A stretch of 37,142 nt of DNA from Kiritimatiellia bacterium. Lineage in GTDB: Bacteria > Verrucomicrobiota > Kiritimatiellia > RFP12 > UBA1067. Shown here piece by piece: positions 31,741 through 37,142 of the stretch (the first letter of the stretch is position 1; each line of letters opens with the position of its first letter). The notes under the pieces are model-generated. The model searched no databases and was not told the DNA's origin. It worked only from the letters and a program-made list of their open reading frames with translations. The translations under genes were made by a program, and so were the position numbers. The stretch covers positions 6,769 through 43,910 of the forward strand of contig JAGOBZ010000001.1 of NCBI GenBank assembly GCA_017999015.1, given 5' to 3'.

Positions 31741-32670
31741 ATGGCACGGGCAATCAGTAAGCTGGCACCGGGATGGTGGGACTACACGACGTTGGACAGC
31801 GAGATCCTGAACGATGCGGCGGCGCTCACCGCCAAGGATCTGCTGGAACTGTCGCGGCCGGGATTCAAGGTCTGTATCTATGACACGGTCGAAGAGTTTT
31901 ACACGGCGGAAGCGCTGGAGTATGTCGAGGCCTGGCGCAAGGCCACGCCCGACAACCCGGTCGGCGTGTGCGGTCCGATCGGCCCGACCGAGCAGCTTCC
32001 GCTGGTGGCCCGCATCGTGAATGCGATCGGGCTGAGCCTGCGCGACGCGCATTTCTGGGGCATGGACGAGTGGGTCGAGAACGGCAAGACCGTTTCGCCC
32101 CGGCATCCGCTCTCGTTCGCCAAGTGCGACCGCGAGATGTGTTTTGACCGGATCATGCCGAAGCTGCGCATGCCGGCGAAGAACATGCACTTCCCGACCG
32201 GCGACCTGGCGGCCTACACCCGCACCTACGATCAGGTCAAGTGTCTGCTGATGCAGGGCGGACAAGGCGAAATCAAGCACTGGGCCTTCAATGACCCGCC
32301 CAAGCGCGAAGGAGCCTACGCGGACGCGCCGCCGTCGCCGGCCGAATTCCGCAAACGCGCCGCGCGCCTCGTTGACCTGCATCCGGTCACCATCATCCAG
32401 AATGCGCGTACCTCGGGCGGCGGCAATGTCGCGATGGTGCCGACGCGCGCCGCGACCGTGGGCCCGGTGGAGACGTGGAAATCGGCCAAGGTCTCGATCT
32501 GGCATCCCGGCCACCACGACAACCCGTTCGGCATGCGGCTCACCGCGCTGATGATTGCGAAACGCATTCCGGACAGCAGCGTGCCGATGTCGCTGCTGGC
32601 GGACCATCCCAACGTCCAGTTCAACTACCTGCGCCGCGGCATCGGCGAGGTGGCCGTGGATATGCATTGA
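31741..32670 (+). CDS. Glucosamine-6-phosphate deaminase-like protein with altered active site
   Basis: A 309-residue member of the NagB/6-phosphogluconolactonase fold. HFWGMDEWVENGK (D109) aligns with the NagB NMDEY strand, and GGQGEIKHWAFNDP (173-186) aligns with the NagB GxGxDGHIAFNEP loop. In that loop the histidine is kept (H180), but the aspartate is isoleucine (I178) and the glutamate is aspartate (D185). The N-terminal phosphate loop is also unusual (CGPIGPTEQ). It is therefore probably not a standard deaminase; a related isomerase or deaminase on a different amino sugar is possible. AAGGAG lies 7 bases before the ATG, 11 bases after the PIG-L stop. Confidence 0.82.
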   Translation: MARAISKLAPGWWDYTTLDSEILNDAAALTAKDLLELSRPGFKVCIYDTVEEFYTAEALEYVEAWRKATPDNPVGVCGPIGPTEQLPLVARIVNAIGLSLRDAHFWGMDEWVENGKTVSPRHPLSFAKCDREMCFDRIMPKLRMPAKNMHFPTGDLAAYTRTYDQVKCLLMQGGQGEIKHWAFNDPPKREGAYADAPPSPAEFRKRAARLVDLHPVTIIQNARTSGGGNVAMVPTRAATVGPVETWKSAKVSIWHPGHHDNPFGMRLTALMIAKRIPDSSVPMSLLADHPNVQFNYLRRGIGEVAVDMH

Positions 32671-32681
32671 GGAGCGGCACA

Positions 32682-33833
32682 ATGAGTGACTTGAAGATTG
32701 TGGCGGCGGGGCATGTCTGCCTCGACATCATCCCGACGTTCCTGCGCGGGACGCCGACACTCGACGCGGTGATGCAGCCGGGCAAGCTGGTGGAGATGGG
32801 ACCGGCGGTGCTCTCGACCGGCGGTTCGGTGTCGAACACCGGCTTGGCGCTGAAGCGGCTGGGGCTGCCGGTGCGGCTGATGGGCAAGGTCGGGGACGAT
32901 GCGTTCGGCATGGCGGTGCGCGACCATTTTCGGCGTCTGGACGAGACGCTGGTCGAAACGATGATTGTGGACCCGGCCGTCGCCACCTCCTACACGGTGG
33001 TGGTCAACCCGCCGGGGATCGACCGCATCTTTCTGCACTGTCCCGGCGCGAACGACACCTTCGGCGCCGACGACGTGGCGCCGTCGCTGCTGGCCGGCAT
33101 GCAGCTCTTCCACTTCGGGTATCCGCCGCTGATGCGCGCGTTCTACAGCCGCGCGGACGAACTGGCCCGTCTCTTCGGCGCGGTCAAGGCGTGCGGGCTG
33201 GCCACGTCGCTGGACATGGCGCTGCCCGATCCGGCTTCGCCCGCCGGGGAGGCGGACTGGCGCGGCATCCTGGAGCAGGCGCTGCCGTCGGTCGACATCT
33301 TCGCGCCCAGCCTGGACGAGATCGTGTTCATGCTGCATCGCGAGCGGGGTCTGGCCGTGCGGACCAAGGCGGCTGAGGGCGTGCCGATGGGCGGGTTGAT
33401 CGAAGATGACGTGCGCGCTCTGGCCGGCGAACTGCTGGCGATGGGCGTGGCCGTGGTGATGCTGAAGCTCGGCAGCCAGGGCGCGTATCTGCGCGTCACG
33501 TCTGACACGCGGCGGCTGGCGGCGTGCGGCTGCTTTACCGAGGAAGCCTGCGAGCGCTGGGCCGGCGCTGAATTTTACGCGCCCTGCTTTGACGCGAAGG
33601 TGGCGGGGACAACCGGTTCGGGCGACTGCACAGTTGCCGGACTGCTCGCGGGCGTAGCCAAAGGCCTCGGTCCTGCCGAATGCGTGCGGTCGGCCGTTGC
33701 GGTGGGTTCGGCCAGCGTCGAGCAGCCAGATGCCACCAGCGGTGTGCCCGCGTGGTCGGAGCTGGACGCGCGGCTGCGGGCCGGCTGGGGCCGTGAAAAA
33801 CCGAAGGTTGCATTCCGTGCGCCATGGGCGTAA
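32682..33833 (+). CDS. PfkB-family carbohydrate kinase
   Basis: A 383-residue ribokinase-fold kinase. The N-terminal GHVCLDIIPT strand and the glycine-rich STGGSVSNTGLALKRLG bind the sugar, and the C-terminal signature GTTGSGDCTVAGLLAG contains the catalytic base (D315) and the anion hole. It is longer than typical fructokinases (~310) because of insertions, notably around residues 220-245 and 275-300. The substrate cannot be told from sequence; its position after a PIG-L deacetylase and a NagB-like protein suggests a sugar of that pathway. GAGGAG precedes the ATG by a normal gap; it begins 11 bases after the upstream stop. Confidence 0.9.
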   Translation: MSDLKIVAAGHVCLDIIPTFLRGTPTLDAVMQPGKLVEMGPAVLSTGGSVSNTGLALKRLGLPVRLMGKVGDDAFGMAVRDHFRRLDETLVETMIVDPAVATSYTVVVNPPGIDRIFLHCPGANDTFGADDVAPSLLAGMQLFHFGYPPLMRAFYSRADELARLFGAVKACGLATSLDMALPDPASPAGEADWRGILEQALPSVDIFAPSLDEIVFMLHRERGLAVRTKAAEGVPMGGLIEDDVRALAGELLAMGVAVVMLKLGSQGAYLRVTSDTRRLAACGCFTEEACERWAGAEFYAPCFDAKVAGTTGSGDCTVAGLLAGVAKGLGPAECVRSAVAVGSASVEQPDATSGVPAWSELDARLRAGWGREKPKVAFRAPWA

Positions 33834-33908
33834 AATCATCCCCACGATTATGATGTTCGAGTTTGGGGTCATCCTGCCGTGTGGTCGTGTCGCGAACAAC
33901 CGGCGGGA

Positions 33909-33940
33909 AACTTTCAACGCTCAGCGTTCAACGTTCAAGT
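33909..33940. repeat. CAACGTTCAA-type simple repeat string, copy 2
   Basis: In the 128-base gap between the PfkB kinase and Gfo/Idh genes, this array of TTTCAACG / GTTCAACG units matches the string at 1771-1803. It ends 21 bases before the Gfo/Idh ATG, just ahead of the GGAGG ribosome-binding site. It interrupts an otherwise tightly packed operon. Confidence 0.7.
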
Positions 33941-33961
33941 AACACACGAGGAGGACTGAGG

Positions 33962-35290
33962 ATGAAGCGCAGGGATTTCTTGAAATCGGCGGTCACAACA
34001 GGCGCGGGATTGATCATCCTGCCGGGCGGCTTGCGGGCGAATGCGGCGAGCAACAAACTCAACATCGCGCTGATCGGCACATGGGGCCGTGGACTGGCGC
34101 ATTTCGATTCCATCGCAGACGAGAATGTCGTGGCGCTGTGTGACTGCTGGGAACGCAACCTGACGGACGCGGCCAAACGTTTTCCGAACGCGAAGACATA
34201 CGTTGACTGGCGCAAATGCCTGGAGCAGAAAGACATTGACGCGGTGGTCATCTGCACGACCGATTTCACGCACGCCTTTGTCGCCAACTGGGCGTTGAAC
34301 CGCGGCATGCACGTCTACCTTGAGAAGCCGCTGGGCATCTCCGTGGAAGAGGCGCGCGTGGTCAGAGCCAACTGGCTGCCCAAGAAGGACAAACTCGCGA
34401 CGCAGGTCGGCATGCAGCGCCACGCGCACGACAACTTCAACCGCATTGCCGAAATGCTGCGCGACGGAGCGATCGGCGAACTCAAGAGCGCCTACGCCTG
34501 GGGCAACCGCCAGATTCCCAAGCCCGGTTACCTCCCCGCCGCCGGCGCGCCGCCCGCCGGCCTGCATTACGACCTTTGGCTGGGGCCGGTCAAGACGGAC
34601 CATCCCTACAACCCCGAGTATTTCGCGGGCGGACCGGGCGCGAACTGCCTGAAGTGGAACATGTACTGGGACTTCGGCACCGGCCAGATCGGCGACATGG
34701 GAAGTCACACGATGGATCTCCTGTGGAATGCCGTGGACTGCGCCCTGCCGACTTCCGCCGAAGCCAAGGGCGATCCGTTCAATCCCGACGTGACGCCGGT
34801 CAAAGCCGAAATGCGTTTCGAGCATCCCGCCAACAGTTGGCGCGGGCCGATCAGCCTCACGTGGTATCAGGGCGGCGCGATGCCGAATCCGCCCAGCTCG
34901 TATGTGGACATCAACAAGATCGGCCACGGGGCGATGTTCAAGGGCACCGAGGGCATTCTGGTGGCGGACTTCACCTCGCGCGCGCTGATCCCGCTGGGCA
35001 AGGACGGCAGCCTCTCCTACTACAAGCCGCGCGCCAAAGAGGCGTTGCTGCCCTCGGTGGGGCACTTCCAGAAGCAGTGGATCAACGCCTGCAAGAATCC
35101 GTCGCTTAAAACCGCGTGCGACTTCGAATACAGCGCGAACATGATCGAGCAGATGTGCCTCGGCCTGGTGGCCTACCGGGTCGGCAAGAAGCTCGACTAT
35201 GACGGCAAGGCCGGCCGCGTGACGAACAACGGCGAGGCCGATGCGCTGCTCAAGCGCGACTACCGCGCCGGCTGGACGCTGAACGGGTAA
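33962..35290 (+). CDS. Tat-exported Gfo/Idh/MocA-family oxidoreductase
   Basis: A 442-residue protein. A twin-arginine signal (MKRRDFLKSAVTTGAGLIIL) precedes a Rossmann domain beginning KLNIALIGTWGRGLAHF (GxxGxG-like), with VVICTTDFTHAF and the family motif VYLEKPLGIS, whose lysine is usually catalytic. The C-terminal domain contains WDFGTGQIGDMGSHTMDLL, with the histidine found in this family. The Tat-tagged subgroup is abundant in PVC bacteria and, as with glycoside hydrolase GH109 proteins, the NAD(P) cofactor is presumed to be loaded before export. The substrate is unknown. GGAGG lies 7 bases before the ATG. It closes the sugar cluster. Confidence 0.9.
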   Translation: MKRRDFLKSAVTTGAGLIILPGGLRANAASNKLNIALIGTWGRGLAHFDSIADENVVALCDCWERNLTDAAKRFPNAKTYVDWRKCLEQKDIDAVVICTTDFTHAFVANWALNRGMHVYLEKPLGISVEEARVVRANWLPKKDKLATQVGMQRHAHDNFNRIAEMLRDGAIGELKSAYAWGNRQIPKPGYLPAAGAPPAGLHYDLWLGPVKTDHPYNPEYFAGGPGANCLKWNMYWDFGTGQIGDMGSHTMDLLWNAVDCALPTSAEAKGDPFNPDVTPVKAEMRFEHPANSWRGPISLTWYQGGAMPNPPSSYVDINKIGHGAMFKGTEGILVADFTSRALIPLGKDGSLSYYKPRAKEALLPSVGHFQKQWINACKNPSLKTACDFEYSANMIEQMCLGLVAYRVGKKLDYDGKAGRVTNNGEADALLKRDYRAGWTLNG

Positions 35291-35306
35291 GGAACTGGCC
35301 CCGACG

Positions 35307-35353
35307 CCGCCCGCCCTTTTGTTGGTTCACTCCCATTCAATGGTGGCGGGCGG
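35307..35353. terminator. Large-loop inverted repeat between converging Gfo/Idh and guaA genes
   Basis: CCGCCCGCC (35307-35315) and GGCGGGCGG (35345-35353) are exact 9-base reverse complements around a 29-base loop. The right arm is inside the last codons of guaA. TTTG follows each arm in the + direction. It could end transcription from both sides, but the loop is large for an intrinsic terminator. Confidence 0.3.
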
Positions 35354-36871
35354 TTTGGAGCTGATGTCGAAAACCACGCGGTTGATGCCGCGCACCTCAT
35401 TGATGATGCGGTTTGAAATACGCGCCAACGTTTCGTAAGGCACGCGCGTCCAGTCCGCCGTCATGGCGTCGATGCTGTCCACGACGCGCAGGGCGCAGAC
35501 GTTTTCATAGGTGCGCTGATCACCCATGACGCCGACGGAGTTCACGGGCAGCAGAACGGCGAAGGCCTGCCAGATCGAGCGGTAGTCCGGGAGCTTGCGG
35601 ATCTCTTCCTGCACGCGCAGATCGGCCTGCTGGAGCAGGGCCACGCGCTCGGCTGTCACCTCGCCCAGAATGCGGACGCCCAGTCCGGGCCCGGGGAAAG
35701 GCTGGCGGTCGAGCAGTTCACTGTCCATGCCCAGCACACGGCCCACGGCACGCACTTCGTCCTTAAACAACTCGCGCAGCGGTTCGACCAACTCGAACTT
35801 CAGATCCGGCGGCAGGCCGCCGACATTGTGGTGGCTCTTGATGGTCTGACTCGGGCCTTTCAGCGGGCTTTCGCTTTCGATGATGTCAGGATAAATTGTG
35901 CCTTGGCCGAGAAATTTGCAATCCTTGAAGGCGCGGGCCTCTTCGGCGAACACCTCAATGAACTCGCGGCCGATGATCTTGCGCTTCTGTTCAGGATCGG
36001 TCACGCCCTTGAGCGCGCCGTAGAAGCGGTCGCGCGCGTCGATCACATGCAGGTCCATGCCGAGCTTGGCGCGGAACATCGATTCAACCTGGCGATCTTC
36101 GCCGGAACGCAGCAGACCGTTATCCACGAAGATGCAGTGCAGCCGGTCACCGATCGCGCGGTGCAGCAGCGCCGCCACGACGGAGGAGTCCACGCCGCCG
36201 CTCAGTCCGAGCACCACATGCTCGTCGCCGACCTGGCGTTTGAGCTTTCCGACGGTTTCCTCGACCCAGGAAGAGAGCTGCCAATCGCCGGTGCAACCGC
36301 AAACCTTGAAAAGAAAGTTACGCAGGATCGCGGTGCCGTGCTGGGTGTGGACCACCTCGGGGTGGAACTGCAAGGCATAGGACTTGCGCGTCGCGTTGAA
36401 CATTGCCGCGTGCGGGCAGGAGAGCGAGCGGGCCGAAACAGAAAAGCCGGGCGGCAGAACCGCGACCTGGTCACCGTGACTCATCCAGACGTCAAATTCG
36501 GAAGGCAGGTCCGCGAACAGGTCGCAGGCGGTATCGGTGCCGATGCGCGTGTGGCCGTATTCGCGGTGCAGTCCCGGTTTGACCGTGCCGCCTTGGAGTT
36601 TGGCGGTGAGTTGCATGCCGTAACAGATGCCAAGCACCGGAATGCCGAGATCAAAGAGCGCGGGGTCACAGGTCGGCGCCCCCTCTTCAAACACACTGTT
36701 CGGGCCGCCCGAGAGAATAATGCCGGCAGGTCTTCTTTCGAACAACAGGGAGGCGGGGGTGTCAAAGCGTATGATTTCTGAGTAGACCTGCTGTTCGCGC
36801 ACGCGCCGGGCGATAAGCTGTGTATACTGCGAACCGAAATCAAGAATGGCGATCCAGCAAGGCTGTTGCAT
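35327..36871 (-). CDS. guaA: GMP synthase (glutamine-hydrolysing)
   Basis: A 514-residue GuaA, standard length. The class I glutamine amidotransferase domain (about residues 5-195) has the nucleophile loop VLGICYGMQLTAKLQGG and the catalytic HPE in ALQFHPEVVHTQHG. The synthetase domain opens with the PP-loop LGLSGGVDSSVVAALLHRAI. The dimerisation region PFPGPGLGVRILGEV follows, and it ends ISSKPPATIEWE. It converts XMP to GMP in the cytoplasm. AAGGA is 6 bases before the ATG. A possible -10 (TAAAAT) with a weak -35 (TTTCAA) lies ~20-45 bases upstream, overlapping a CAACGTTCAA-like string. guaB is not in the window. Confidence 0.97.
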   Translation of the reverse strand: MQQPCWIAILDFGSQYTQLIARRVREQQVYSEIIRFDTPASLLFERRPAGIILSGGPNSVFEEGAPTCDPALFDLGIPVLGICYGMQLTAKLQGGTVKPGLHREYGHTRIGTDTACDLFADLPSEFDVWMSHGDQVAVLPPGFSVSARSLSCPHAAMFNATRKSYALQFHPEVVHTQHGTAILRNFLFKVCGCTGDWQLSSWVEETVGKLKRQVGDEHVVLGLSGGVDSSVVAALLHRAIGDRLHCIFVDNGLLRSGEDRQVESMFRAKLGMDLHVIDARDRFYGALKGVTDPEQKRKIIGREFIEVFAEEARAFKDCKFLGQGTIYPDIIESESPLKGPSQTIKSHHNVGGLPPDLKFELVEPLRELFKDEVRAVGRVLGMDSELLDRQPFPGPGLGVRILGEVTAERVALLQQADLRVQEEIRKLPDYRSIWQAFAVLLPVNSVGVMGDQRTYENVCALRVVDSIDAMTADWTRVPYETLARISNRIINEVRGINRVVFDISSKPPATIEWE

Positions 36872-36940
36872 GGGAATTCCTTTTTGGGGCGCAGATTTTA
36901 AACGTTCAACGGTGCTTTGAAAAGTCCAATCCCGTTTCTT

Positions 36941-36960
36941 TTGCAGTCTATTGCAGTCTG
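36941..36960. repeat. Tandem 10-bp direct repeat upstream of guaA and the last + gene
   Basis: TTGCAGTCTA is followed immediately by TTGCAGTCTG: nine of ten bases repeat with one helical turn spacing. It lies in the 158-base divergent gap between guaA and the gene starting at 37030, where an operator would be expected. Confidence 0.45.
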
Positions 36961-37029
36961 TTCAGAATGGCACAGACATGGTACACTTTCACCAATCTTT
37001 AATGAGCCAATGAGGACTGACCGTAAACA

Positions 37030-37142
37030 ATGGACACCGGGGATGGACAGCAACGGGGGGAGGCTGTGAGGAACGTGGCGGACGTGGATCCGCTTGAGTT
37101 GTCTCGCCGCCATCCGGAGTGGAGCGCCGCGCAGCCGATGAC
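37030..37142 (+). CDS. Start of an unidentified gene (3' end outside window)
   Basis: The frame opens with ATG at 37030 and runs off the window after 37 codons: a polar N-terminus, then VDPLELSRRHPEWSAAQPM. I do not recognise it. A purine-rich GGGGGGAGG at about 37054-37066 precedes an in-frame GTG at 37066-37080, so the real start may be a GTG slightly downstream. It is divergent from guaA. Confidence 0.3.
   Translation, partial: MDTGDGQQRGEAVRNVADVDPLELSRRHPEWSAAQPM

Noticed and set aside
32625..33917. 430-codon open frame on the - strand
   Set aside because: Antisense to the PfkB kinase; no domain and typical mirror-frame composition.
36966..36985. TGGCAC...TGGTAC as a sigma-54 promoter for the last gene
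   Set aside because: The -12 element is wrong (GGTA instead of TTGC), so only half the consensus is present.

Overview
The window is a GC-rich (roughly 60%) bacterial chromosome segment made mostly of core housekeeping genes with several accessory islands. I infer a PVC-group bacterium, most likely Kiritimatiellota or a relative (Verrucomicrobiota/Lentisphaerota). The grounds are a Tat-tagged Gfo/Idh/MocA oxidoreductase, a Tat-tagged TIM-barrel isomerase, sugar-pathway genes typical of that group, and dispersed intergenic repeats (CAACGTTCAA-type strings, GGCGGCAAGCCGCC hairpins and a GTAGGG...CCCTAC cloverleaf). This taxonomic call rests on recalled similarity, not on a search.

Layout. 1-1648: end of nadD and rsfS (+), then a convergent ECF sigma / anti-sigma pair (-). 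1649-2059: gene-free repeat cluster. 2060-6367 (+): lipoprotein with an HExxH metallopeptidase-like site, purC, and a GAF-type sigma-54 activator. 6368-6529 (-): a 53-residue rubredoxin. 6675-9013 (-): a C5-cytosine methyltransferase and putative restriction enzyme of lower GC. 9065-15349 (-): carB, an Amidase_3 cell-wall amidase and a membrane-anchored unknown protein. 15591-18657 (+): LolA-like protein and two DUF21/CBS membrane proteins, all translationally coupled.

18719-24326 (-) reads as one long transcription unit: conserved unknown protein, leuC, a three-gene AT-richer module, leuD, parA. The module is a zinc ribbon, an SMC/OLD-like ATPase and a PD-(D/E)xK-like nuclease, coupled by 4-base overlaps. 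It sits exactly between the two isopropylmalate dehydratase subunits. This is the best candidate for an undescribed (probably defence) system in the window.

24471-28422 holds a Tat-exported TIM-barrel protein, a relic of a type I methylase (hsdM), rnc, a small cysteine-cluster acidic protein, and an operon ychJ-like / HAD phosphatase / nth / lipoprotein alpha-acetolactate decarboxylase (-), which extends to 29617. 29826-35290 (+) is a sugar cluster: ABC ATPase, PIG-L deacetylase, NagB-like protein with altered catalytic residues, PfkB kinase and Gfo/Idh oxidoreductase. It plausibly forms a pathway for an N-acetylated amino sugar. guaA (-) and the start of an unidentified + strand gene close the window.

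I found no tRNA, rRNA, CRISPR array, transposase or integrase. Promoter and terminator calls are by eye only.
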